Origin: Gemmatimonas sp.
GTDB taxonomy: Bacteria > Gemmatimonadota > Gemmatimonadetes > Gemmatimonadales > Gemmatimonadaceae
Direction of reading: 5' to 3'
Assembly: GCF_031426495.1 (NCBI RefSeq)
Contig: NZ_JANPLK010000011.1
Span: 1-12,160 of the forward strand
DNA: 12,160 nucleotides
Shown here: positions 1 to 6,576 of the stretch, piece by piece
How the letters are laid out: the number at the start of each line of letters is the position of its first letter
Numbering within the stretch: the first letter of the stretch is position 1
The notes under the pieces: model-generated
What the model was told of the DNA's origin: nothing
Seen by the model: the letters and a program-made list of their open reading frames with translations, nothing else
Databases searched by the model: none
Translations under genes and position numbers: made by a program

Positions 1-565
1 CCCGCGGTTGGGGCCGACTACCCACGCCGATATCAAACTTAATGGTGTGTTTCGTTGTTGGCCCCGGCACTCCGCCAGCTCCACATGTTTGTGCCGATGC
101 GCTCCCCCACTACGCCGGGCTCACGAGGCCGGTCGTCGACCTTACGCGCGCGACGCGCGCGAGGCCCGATCTTTGTCGGCGCCCTCCGAGCGCGCCAGTA
201 ACTGTCTACCGAGTCGCGGTGGACGCAGTCGCCGTCCGACTGGGTCGCGTCGCAAGCGGCCGACGTCGTGTTCCGGCCGCACGGCGGCATTATCCTGTCG
301 GAGCGCTGCTGGGTGAAGCACGTCTCGCATTCGGTGCGGGCGCCTTCGCCGACTCGCTGGAAGTGCCTCGTGCTGCCCTCACTTCGAGGGTGAACACGAG
401 CCTGCCGCCGTGCGCGTTCTCGGTGAGGGCCTGCTGACGGAGGACGGCGCGCACGACGGCGCAGCGGTGCCCCTTTAGTCGTCTTTCCGGTCTTGCTGCA
501 CGTAAGCGTCGCAAGTTCCAGCAGATAGTCGAATAGACCCCAGCACTTAGCATGCACTATTTCGA
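1..565. other. Gene-poor left edge, no supported CDS
   Basis: I see no gene here that I can defend. Open frames overlap on both strands (for example 42-437 plus and 39-557 minus), but their translations are dominated by Arg, Ala, Pro and Ser. They show no domain, signal peptide or motif I recognise, which is what stop-poor frames in GC-rich DNA look like. The stretch could be decayed coding sequence or the flank of a gene lying outside the window. Confidence 0.5.
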
Positions 566-994
566 TTACGGACCCGAGAGGACGCGAAACAATTCGAATA
601 TGATGGTCGCGGTCGCGACGGTCGCTAGCGTAACCATCGCTAGCTGGATTTGCGGCGGGTCGGTAGGCCGGACGCGCTGCCAGAATCCGCTATTCAGCAC
701 CCACATTGGATGGCCGATCAAACCGGCCAAGATTGAGCCGACAAGCCAGGCTGAAGCCGACAGTTCTTTCCGGCGTGTGTAGCCGCAGCGTAACGTCGCC
801 ATGTGTAGAGTCAATGCCGCGAGGGCGAATACAAGATAGACGACGAGAGTGAAGGCGAGTGGCTCAACTTCGAAAACGTCGCCGACAGAGGTCGACGCCG
901 ATCTCACACCGCGTATCGCCCCGAGAGTCGACAGGCCGTAGAACGAGACAACGTACGCGAGAGTGGTAGCGAATCTTGCACTCGCGCGCTTCAT
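566..994 (-). CDS. Small four-helix membrane protein, unknown function
   Basis: This 142-residue protein has no family I recognise. Hydrophobic segments lie at about residues 9-28, 45-67, 80-100 and 116-137, which suggests four membrane helices. A basic Arg-Arg-Lys cluster near residues 74-76 would mark a cytoplasmic loop. The start at 994 is supported by a GAGG ribosome-binding sequence eight bases upstream. The gene points away from the IS21-type remnant, whose outer end lies only about 55 bp upstream of the start codon, so its original promoter may have been cut off or replaced. The hydrophobic periodicity argues for a real gene over the overlapping plus-strand frames. The role is unknown; it could be a DUF-type inner-membrane protein. 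Confidence 0.65.
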   Translation of the reverse strand: MKRASARFATTLAYVVSFYGLSTLGAIRGVRSASTSVGDVFEVEPLAFTLVVYLVFALAALTLHMATLRCGYTRRKELSASAWLVGSILAGLIGHPMWVLNSGFWQRVRPTDPPQIQLAMVTLATVATATIIFELFRVLSGP

Positions 995-1060
995 CGAAGT
1001 CGCCTCGAAGCCGGTTAGTTAAAAGCGCAAGAGCCGCAGTGGCAGATTCTGCGTATTTCG

Positions 1061-1146
1061 GCGATGTCGATCACTCGTTTCGGACCTAAGCGATCACGCA
1101 TTTAGGACCAAGTCGATCACCCGTTTCGGTTGATGTCGATCACTGG
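1061..1146 (-). repeat. Four 23-bp-spaced IS21 terminal repeats
   Basis: The core [TG]CGATCAC occurs at 1067, 1090, 1113 and 1136, exactly 23 bp apart each time. Between cores the units share a TTTCGG or TTTAGG box. The array lies between the istB stop codon and the element tip. This matches the multiple terminal binding sites known for IS21-family transposases. A spacing of 23 bp, about two helical turns, would put all four sites on nearly the same face of the DNA. Confidence 0.85.
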
Positions 1147-1169
1147 ATGAGCGGACGCCACGGGATCAG

Positions 1170-1928
1170 TTAAGCGGTCGGCTCGGGAGTCGTGTCGGTG
1201 CTGGCGAGACGGCGGAGGGAGCCGCCGGTCAGGGTGAGGCGGTGCGCATGATGCACCAGGCGGTCGAGGATCGCGTCCCCGAAAGTGGCGTCGCCGATCA
1301 TGTCGTGCCAGTGCTCGATGGGCAGTTGACTGGTGATCAGCGTGGCGCGCCGGCCGGCGCGATCTTCGATGAGTTCGAGGAGATCGCGCCGTTCGCGGTC
1401 GCCAAGCGGCGCGAGCCCCCAGTCGTCGAGGATGAGGAGATCGGTTTTGGCGAGTGTCTGCATCACCTTGCCGTAGGAGCCGTCCGCGCGCGCGTGCACG
1501 AGCTCTTCGCTCAAAAGGCGGGGCAAGCGCACGTAGCGCACGCTGTGCCCTTGGCGACACGCACTCTGGCCGAGCGCGCAGGCCAGCCATGATTTTCCCG
1601 TGCCCGTGGGCCCGACGATCAGCAGCGTCTGGTGTTGCCGGATCCACTCGCCGCCGGCGAGCTGCAAAACGCGATGGCGGTCGAGGCCACGCTTGGCGCG
1701 AAAGTTTACATCCTCGATGCACGCGGCGTACCGCAGCCGCGCAAGTTGCAAGAGTCGGGTGAGTCGCCGGTCGTGGCGCACGGCATGTTCGCGCTCGAGG
1801 AGCAGCGCGAGCCGCTCCTCAAACGACAGCGCGACGAGATCGGGGATTGCGCGCTGCTCGTCGAGCGCGGCGGCCATGCCCGGCAGTTTGAGCGCGTGTA
1901 GCGACGCGAGCGTTTGTTCGATCAGCAT
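1170..1928 (-). CDS. istB: IstB, IS21 transposition helper ATPase
   Basis: IstB is the DnaA/DnaC-like AAA+ ATPase that assembles on DNA and activates the IstA transposase of IS21 elements. The protein is 252 residues, the usual full length. Its Walker A motif GPTGTGKS is at residues 106-113 and Walker B LLILDD at 164-169. A sensor-like TLITSQLP lies near 197-204, and the conserved C-terminal basic segment with a DRLVHHAHR core is near 222-230. The N-terminal part (about 1-90) has the helical, LPGMAAAL-containing form of IstB proteins. The start overlaps the end of istA by seven bases (istA's TGC TGA lies inside ATGCTGA), a typical coupled istA-istB junction. IstB looks intact, but its partner is truncated, so it is probably inactive in cis. 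It could still act with a complete relative elsewhere in the genome. Confidence 0.93.
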   Translation of the reverse strand: MLIEQTLASLHALKLPGMAAALDEQRAIPDLVALSFEERLALLLEREHAVRHDRRLTRLLQLARLRYAACIEDVNFRAKRGLDRHRVLQLAGGEWIRQHQTLLIVGPTGTGKSWLACALGQSACRQGHSVRYVRLPRLLSEELVHARADGSYGKVMQTLAKTDLLILDDWGLAPLGDRERRDLLELIEDRAGRRATLITSQLPIEHWHDMIGDATFGDAILDRLVHHAHRLTLTGGSLRRLASTDTTPEPTA

Positions 1929-2314
1929 AGCGATTCCGGACGGGAGCGGACGAGGGGACGATCATCGGCGAAGAGATCGGTGGGGGGCGTGTCGTAGTAG
2001 CGCGGCCCGCGGATATGCTCGTGCGAGGCGGGCAGGCGCGTGGTGATGGCATGCGATTCGAGCGGGTCGGTGTCCAGATTTGCCGCGAGGATCGACTTGA
2101 CGGAGCGATAGGCGATGGTGCCCGCGGCGACGGCGCGCGCACACGCCGCTTCGAGGCGGACCGCGTCATAACGGCGGCGCAGCGCCAGCAGGCCGAGACA
2201 CGCGCGATAGCTCTGCTCCGGATGCGGCAGCCGGCGCAGCAAGCCTTCGATCAGCTGGCCGGTCGCTGGGCCATTGCTCGCGCCCCACGCGATCAAGCGC
2301 GACGGCGACCAACC
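1922..2314 (-). pseudogene. istA: IstA transposase, C-terminal fragment
   Basis: About 130 residues of the C-terminal part of the IS21 transposase IstA remain. The recognisable segment begins near WSPSRLIAWG, continues through GPAT and HPEQSYRACLG, and ends near HEHIRGPRYY, all characteristic of IstA tails. The N-terminal DNA-binding region and the DDE catalytic core are absent. In the same frame, upstream codons meet a TGA near 2320, inside the IS3-type sequence, so the fragment has no native start. A TTG at 2294-2296 could initiate a 124-residue piece, but I do not think it is a functional gene. The fragment ends by overlapping the istB start. Confidence 0.85.
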
Positions 2315-2516
2315 GCTTCAGCTGCCGATTCTCCTCCTCGAGCGCCTACAGTCGCGTGGCCTCGGTCGCCTGAAGGCCGCCGCACTTCTTCTTCCAGCGA
2401 TATAGCGTTTGCTCCGTCACCCCGTGCCTGCGGACGAGGACAACCATCTTCGCTCCCGCAGCCGATTCGTGCAGCACCGCGATGATCTGCTCGTCCGTGA
2501 ACCGGCTCTTCCGCAT
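2312..2516 (-). pseudogene. IS3-family OrfA fragment with internal stop
   Basis: On the minus strand a start at 2516, with AGGAGA eight bases upstream, opens a helix-turn-helix protein of the IS3-family OrfA type. It reads MRKSRFTDEQIIAVLHES, then a VRRHGVTEQTLYRWKKKCGG core. These residues match the N-terminal DNA-binding domain common in IS407/IS2-like OrfA proteins. A TAG at 2346-2348 stops the frame after 56 codons. Past the stop, the same frame continues with the expected coiled-coil motif LEEENRQLKRLV, so the stop is a secondary mutation. Homology then ends abruptly at the junction with istA. The gene is dead twice over, by nonsense mutation and by truncation. Confidence 0.82.
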
Positions 2517-2573
2517 CCGTTCTCCTGATGAGGACTGACAGAATACTTGGATCAGCTTTCGGGGGTCACGTCA
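2315..2573 (-). mobile_element. IS3-family element, left part only
   Basis: This is the left end of an IS3-type element read on the minus strand. The probable tip is TGACGTGACCCCCGAAAG, read leftward from 2573; a GACCCCCGAAAG-type box is common at the ends of such elements. A leader and the orfA start follow. All of orfB and the other end are absent. The remaining piece is fused to the IS21 remnant. Confidence 0.7.
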
Positions 2574-3051
2574 GCGCGGTACTACAACGCTTGCTCGGAA
2601 TAGCGGCTACTGCATTACGCTCGAAGCGCGCGCTCAACGGCGCCTCATCAGATGAACCTGGAAGGGAACTCTCGAATCTGAGCAGACTGCGACCCTAAGG
2701 CTGTCTCGTGAGTTCGCAAGCGGCGGTTCTAGCGCCATCCGATCAGGCATCCTGTAGAGACGAGAGGAGACACGCCGCTCCCTGTAGGGCCGAATACGTA
2801 CGATGCGGAAGTATCCGACGCGGACTCGCCATGTACTTTCTTCTTGGCCCAATCATCGTCTAGCGCGCGATAGCAACGACACCCTCGTGTGCGCGCCACT
2901 TACGGGGCGACGTTCACTGCTGCGACGCGAGACCTCGGGATGTTCAAACGAGTGGCATGTCGCGCGGCGCTCGACCTGAGAGGCTGACGGAATGCGGACA
3001 ACTGAACGATGATGGCAGAGGAATGTTCGATGACCTCACCTCTACACAGAG
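2574..3051. other. Intergenic stretch, no gene seen
   Basis: I see no convincing gene in this stretch of almost 480 bases. The longest open frame (2634-2852, minus, 72 codons) is Arg-rich and lacks any recognisable motif. The segment must include whatever promoter serves the secreted protein starting at 3052, but I cannot point to clear -35 and -10 boxes. Confidence 0.5.
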
Positions 3052-3912
3052 ATGAACGTGAAGCCAGGATCGAGCGAACTACGTTTGACGCAAAAGACGA
3101 GAGTCGTAGCTGCCCTGATGGCGCTCAATCTTTTTGCGCCAGCAGTCGTACGGGCCCAAGAGGAGCCCTCCGCCGGCAGCACTCATGCGTTCGTTCTCAG
3201 TGTTCCAGTTATGTCCTGCACTTTCGACGGCAACGCGCCGTCTAACGGCGCCGTCGAGGAACGCGCACCACGCGGTGCGAAGTTTCAATTCGTGCAGTCG
3301 GTGAAGAACAATGAGACGGTAGTGATCCAGTTTCTTGACTACACCGGCAAGTCATCGGCCTCGAAATCGCTCTTCTTGAGTCTCAACGCGCCGAGTACAA
3401 CAGATTCAGACCGCTACTACTTTTGTCTCAGTCGAGCAAGATTCGACAGATTCTCACGCCGAGCGTTCGCGACTGGCCCACGCTCAACGGAGCTGGCCGT
3501 AGGTGCACTCGTCCTTCCAGTTAAGCTGCGACCGGGTACGGCGAGTGGTGCCGGGTTCGACTTCGCGAATGATGTAGCCTTCGGTACGTCTGCCGGTGCG
3601 CGAATGCGGATTCTTGATCATCGCGAGCTCTTCGTTAGTCTGCTGGTGGGTGTGGCGCTCTCTTCTGTCTCGTTGACAGCCGAGAACACGGCAGATGCGC
3701 TCACCACAACAACGGATCGAGCCGCTTTCACTTGGACGACCGGGGCGATGATCGAAGCGAATAAGTTCCAATTGGGAGTCTTCATCGGACAGGATCGCAT
3801 TTCGCAACCTAAGGCAGCCAATTGGGCGTTTCAGGGCAAGACGTGGTTCGGCCTAGGACTCGGATACGCTCTCTTTGGAGCAGCACCTGCACAACCCGCT
3901 CGCACACAGTAA
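3052..3912 (+). CDS. Secreted, probable outer-membrane beta-barrel protein
   Basis: This 286-residue protein has an N-terminal signal peptide: a basic stretch to about residue 17, a hydrophobic core at about 18-33, and probable cleavage after VVRAQ near 36. The mature part is rich in alternating polar and hydrophobic strands, for example 146-160, 192-210, 224-246 and 258-276. It ends in a segment WFGLGLGYALF with alternating aromatic and glycine residues and a terminal phenylalanine, close to the C terminus. That pattern is typical of outer-membrane barrels, although ten further residues follow. Two cysteines (56 and 125) could pair. The start at 3052 has only a weak purine-rich sequence before it. 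The protein lies about 400 bp upstream of the peptide-export operon on the same strand, and a link to that system is possible but unproven. It does not resemble a TolC-type channel. Barrel topology is inferred from strand pattern. Confidence 0.68.
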   Translation: MNVKPGSSELRLTQKTRVVAALMALNLFAPAVVRAQEEPSAGSTHAFVLSVPVMSCTFDGNAPSNGAVEERAPRGAKFQFVQSVKNNETVVIQFLDYTGKSSASKSLFLSLNAPSTTDSDRYYFCLSRARFDRFSRRAFATGPRSTELAVGALVLPVKLRPGTASGAGFDFANDVAFGTSAGARMRILDHRELFVSLLVGVALSSVSLTAENTADALTTTTDRAAFTWTTGAMIEANKFQLGVFIGQDRISQPKAANWAFQGKTWFGLGLGYALFGAAPAQPARTQ

Positions 3913-4308
3913 GCAGCGGAGCCGTACCTTCGCCCTCGATACTCGTCGAGCAGCAGACAGCGACCGTCGGGCCTGAGATGTGCGAGGTGCTACATGCGCA
4001 CGCCGATTTCCGGATCGCGCCTTTCCCTTCCTGACCTCTCTCAGTGAACGGACGGGACCACTACGCGACTCTATCGCGGCGCGTCACGCACACTGCGTTG
4101 CGAGGGCCAGCATGCACCACTATCCACGACGCGGCGAAGTGGTTTGTGGCGACAGACGTTCGGCTCCATTCCGCAGCACTGCCGACGCAATGGTTCAAAG
4201 CACATTCTCGACGCACCACGTTTGCTCAAAGGTTCCTGATGATGAGCCGTTGGCCCGGCCACATTATCGCAAGCAGTAGTTCACACACTCTTAGTGAGGA
4301 GATCGTGC
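3913..4308. other. Long leader/intergenic region before peptide gene
   Basis: No gene stands out here. Short open frames occur in several phases but lack signal peptides, good ribosome-binding sites or recognisable motifs. The region should contain the promoter and any regulatory target for the peptide gene at 4309. I could not identify a convincing promoter, operator palindrome or terminator by eye. Confidence 0.45.
4297..4301 (+). promoter_or_regulatory. Ribosome-binding site deciding the peptide start
   Basis: AGGAG lies seven bases before the ATG at 4309. It places the start there instead of at the GTG at 4294, which would add MRRSC in front of the signal peptide and would put this Shine-Dalgarno sequence inside the coding region. 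Confidence 0.8.
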
Positions 4309-4656
4309 ATGAAGCGTTTAACAGTATTGGTAACGACCTTGGCCGCGGCGATGTTTGTCGCCATTGCAGGGTTGCCAAGCGTGTCGGTTGCACAGCAGGA
4401 AGTGCCATGTGGGGATGAAATGGGATGCGGAGGTGGAGGCGGGGATGAAGGAGGCGGAGCGCCGTGCGTTTCGGGAACAGTACGCAGAACATACCTCTGC
4501 AGTTGGTGTCGGAACGACACCCGTTGGATCAGCTTCCCTACGCACTACGAGATTGTTTGGCAGGGTGACGGCACCCTCATTACGAAGACCTGCCAGAACG
4601 GAAGCTGGCAGGAGTCTTGGAGTGGCCTTCTATGCGGTGCCTGCAACCAACGGTAG
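4309..4656 (+). CDS. Secreted cysteine- and glycine-rich peptide
   Basis: I do not recognise the family of this 115-residue precursor. It begins with a classic Sec signal: MKR, then a hydrophobic core at about 4-22, and a likely cleavage after SVA at residue 28, giving a mature form of about 87 residues starting QQEVPC. The mature part has eight cysteines (34, 40, 53, 64, 67, 95, 109, 112). Two pairs are CxxC motifs, CSWC and CGAC. A glycine-rich patch (residues 39-50, mostly Gly with Asp-Glu) lies between the second and third cysteines. Tryptophans at 66, 73, 84, 100 and 104 are unusually frequent. An even cysteine count, export, and a DsbA-like gene two genes downstream point to up to four disulfides; zinc binding by the CxxC pairs is an alternative. 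It is the first gene of the cassette and lies 91 nt before the propeller gene. It could be a bacteriocin, toxin, signal or structural peptide; the sequence does not decide which. Confidence 0.75.
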   Translation: MKRLTVLVTTLAAAMFVAIAGLPSVSVAQQEVPCGDEMGCGGGGGDEGGGAPCVSGTVRRTYLCSWCRNDTRWISFPTHYEIVWQGDGTLITKTCQNGSWQESWSGLLCGACNQR

Positions 4657-4747
4657 GACTTTCTCACGCAAGCCGGTTGGCGAAGTAAGCTGACAGGATT
4701 TGCAGTGAGTTAAATCGGGCCAACGTCTCTTCACATTCAAATCCGCA

Positions 4748-5896
4748 ATGCAAGTACCTTACGTCATACCCGCACTACTTGCCGTGTCACTCTTTGCCGG
4801 CTGCGCTGAACAGCAAAGCGGACTTCCAGAGGGCCGCGTAGTTAGCTCACTCTCGGAGCTGGGGACGGACTCCACGCTTGGTACTCCCGCCATTCCGACG
4901 GCATACTGTAATACGACACCGACGCAGGTCCGCGAGTATTTCACGCGACGCGTACTGTCCCCAGAACTCACAGATGCTGATGTCGCTACACTGTTCGGAA
5001 GTTCGGGAGCCATCACGATTTCATCAGTGGATAACAGCGCAGACGGTTCGGTCTATTCGACGATGTCCTCGCGTACGGCCCTGCTCGTGAGACGATTCAG
5101 CGGATCTCTGATTGATACAGTCGCCATGATTGCGGACACGATCCCCGTGGTTCGCTTAGTCCACCATCCATCATTCGGTACGGTGATCGCAGCGGAGGGT
5201 AGGCGCCAGCTGCTACGCCTTTCGGGCACGTCTGCTTCCCCCCTCGGTCCCGAGACGCCTACCCCGTTTAGCGACTTCGCGATTGGCGACGGATATATCA
5301 TCGGCAGTGTTGCCACAGTTGGCATCGAGCGCGAACGCGCTGACAGCACGAAGGGATATCCGACTGCGTGGCGTTGGACGAAGGGGGATAGCGTCTGGCG
5401 GCCGATCATGCTGCCCTCGGCTGCTGGCGGCTGGCGCGCTCGCCTTGGATTACCTGGACCGAATCACACACGAGTGCGCGTTCTTCGATCCGGCGCGTTC
5501 GCAATACTGTACGTCGCCACTGGTTTGGTGGATATTTATGCTCAGTCTGGCGAGCCGCAGCGACGGTTGCAGGTTTGCACTTCTGCGGCTTATCGTCGAG
5601 CGCTCGCTGCGCAGTTTGAAGCAGGCCGCAATGGCCTCCGTCAGCAAGGATGGGACTTTGCGGCAGCCGATATCGTCGATGACGTGAGTGGTAGCGTGAC
5701 CGTGCTTTCGATCTATCGGGGCACCGGCGTCAATGGGCAGTTGACGCATGTGAGCGGTCGGGGCACCCAGCATATTCAGGCGCTCGCCCGTCCCCGCGTT
5801 CGGCTCCCGTTGAATTCTCGCTTCGGCACGTCGCCAGATCAACTACTCGCTATTGCGCCGAAGGGTCGCCTTGTCGATATCGAGCTGAGACAGTGA
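4748..5896 (+). CDS. Lipoprotein, putative beta-propeller
   Basis: This 382-residue protein has a lipoprotein signal: a hydrophobic segment to residue 18, with a lipobox-like LFAG before Cys19. The mature protein should be anchored in the inner or outer membrane on the periplasmic side. From about residue 105 onward it shows repeated short beta-strand blocks with turns, such as GLVDIYAQSGEPQRRL near 259-273 and QLLAIAPKGRLVDIEL near 365-380. These resemble blades of the six-bladed TolB-like propellers that often sit beside secreted-peptide genes in Bacteroidota. The propeller call is inferred from repeat style; I see no catalytic motif. No strong ribosome-binding site precedes the ATG at 4748. 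Its stop overlaps the next gene's start in GTGA, so the two are translationally coupled. A role in binding, maturing or protecting against the upstream peptide is plausible. Confidence 0.65.
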   Translation: MQVPYVIPALLAVSLFAGCAEQQSGLPEGRVVSSLSELGTDSTLGTPAIPTAYCNTTPTQVREYFTRRVLSPELTDADVATLFGSSGAITISSVDNSADGSVYSTMSSRTALLVRRFSGSLIDTVAMIADTIPVVRLVHHPSFGTVIAAEGRRQLLRLSGTSASPLGPETPTPFSDFAIGDGYIIGSVATVGIERERADSTKGYPTAWRWTKGDSVWRPIMLPSAAGGWRARLGLPGPNHTRVRVLRSGAFAILYVATGLVDIYAQSGEPQRRLQVCTSAAYRRALAAQFEAGRNGLRQQGWDFAAADIVDDVSGSVTVLSIYRGTGVNGQLTHVSGRGTQHIQALARPRVRLPLNSRFGTSPDQLLAIAPKGRLVDIELRQ

Positions 5897-6564
5897 GGCA
5901 CTCGTCGAGACGGTGGCTGACGGCATCACTCCTTGTGCTCTTCGCAGCGTGTCATGAGAAGCAGGGCGCAAGTGAGGACCTTTTGGTTGAGCTGGTGATC
6001 CCGCCGAGCGTGATCAAAGTGGATACGGCAACTGCGCTCTTGATTGAGTACGGCGCCGCATTGTGCCCCGCTTGCAGGCAGTACGCTATGCAGACGTCAC
6101 CGAATGTGACCGAAGGATTGGAACTCGCCGGACGACTGCGCACTCTGTACATCGAGCATTCCATCGATCCGCTCGAGGGACAGATATTTGATTCGGTCAC
6201 GTGTAGCGGAAGTCCTTTAATGGTTGCATTTCGACGTTTCTACGAGACGCGACCAGGAGAGAACGTGCGAACGCGTGATGCGTATGTTGCACATGCTAGT
6301 GCCATTTTCAAACGGGATACGTTTGGCCTTCGAATGTGCATGGACTCGTCTGCGGTTCGGGAACAACAGACTTCGTTGGTAGAGCAAGGACGCCGCATCG
6401 GCGTAACGGGAACGCCAACCTTCTTCCTAGGAGTTTTGCTCCCCACCGGACAATTTCGTGGGTGGCCATCCATCGGTTTGGACCGCGAGAGCTGGATCAC
6501 TTCGACCTTGGCGAAGACCGAAGGCACGAAGCAGAGCCGCAAGCTGCGGAAACCATCGCTTTAG
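5893..6564 (+). CDS. DsbA-like thiol oxidoreductase, lipoprotein-type signal
   Basis: This 223-residue thioredoxin-fold protein belongs to the DsbA/BdbD (Thioredoxin_4) type. Its active site is CPAC at residues 58-61, after the strand TALLIEYGAAL, and the cis-proline loop GVTGTPTFFLG lies at 170-180 with Pro175. An inserted helical region falls between, as in DsbA proteins. Family knowledge says such enzymes introduce or rearrange disulfides in exported proteins. The N terminus (basic start, hydrophobic 10-18, Cys20 after LFAA) looks like a lipoprotein signal, so it is probably membrane-tethered in the periplasm. Extra cysteines at 104 and 149 could pair. It starts with GTG inside the previous gene's stop (GTGA). 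Its placement downstream of an eight-cysteine secreted peptide suggests it is a dedicated folding factor. No DsbB-like reoxidant is encoded in the window. Confidence 0.85.
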   Translation: MRHSSRRWLTASLLVLFAACHEKQGASEDLLVELVIPPSVIKVDTATALLIEYGAALCPACRQYAMQTSPNVTEGLELAGRLRTLYIEHSIDPLEGQIFDSVTCSGSPLMVAFRRFYETRPGENVRTRDAYVAHASAIFKRDTFGLRMCMDSSAVREQQTSLVEQGRRIGVTGTPTFFLGVLLPTGQFRGWPSIGLDRESWITSTLAKTEGTKQSRKLRKPSL

Positions 6565-6576
6565 ATTCTTTCAATC

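Larger units (their letters stand above)
1050..2314 (-). mobile_element. IS21-family element, right part only (5'-truncated)
   Basis: This is the remnant of an IS21-type element read on the minus strand. It keeps a complete istB, the 3' end of istA and a right terminus with periodic repeats. The probable outer tip is the TG dinucleotide at 1050-1051. IS21 elements carry multiple short repeats inside each end that bind the IstA transposase, and those are seen at 1061-1146. The left end and most of istA are missing, replaced at about 2311-2320 by part of an IS3-type element. It cannot transpose by itself, and no target duplication can be identified because one end is lost. Confidence 0.8.

Noticed and set aside
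39..557. 172-codon minus-strand frame at the left edge
   Set aside because: Composition is Arg/Ser/Thr-rich without any motif, and competing frames of similar quality lie on the other strand.
1061..1146. Short CRISPR-like array suggested by regular repeats
   Set aside because: Units are contiguous, about 23 bp long, with no distinct spacers, no cas genes, and they sit at the end of an IS21-type element, where such repeats are expected.
1117..1722. 201-codon minus-strand frame inside istB
   Set aside because: It is Arg/Ala/Pro-rich and overlaps the clear istB reading frame, so it is a GC-driven shadow.
4090..4130. TTGCGA/TATCCA pair with 17-bp spacing as promoter of the peptide gene
   Set aside because: The -10 match is poor, the distance to the start codon is large, and promoter consensus in this lineage is uncertain.
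4294..4308. GTG start adding MRRSC to the cysteine-rich peptide
   Set aside because: The AGGAG inside this stretch is the ribosome-binding site for the ATG at 4309, and the shorter form has a textbook signal peptide. The extra cysteine would also make the count odd.
4309..4656. Lactococcin-972-type bacteriocin
   Set aside because: That family has no comparable cysteines and a different mature sequence. The resemblance is limited to Sec export and an associated ABC system.
4355..4693. 112-codon frame overlapping the peptide gene, with scattered Cys and Arg
   Set aside because: It lacks a signal peptide and ribosome-binding site, and reads as a shadow of the peptide gene.
4657..4747. Attenuator-like stem from GTTGGC and GCCAAC in the peptide-propeller gap
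   Set aside because: Only six base pairs with a loop of about 40 nt and no T-run; this can arise by chance.
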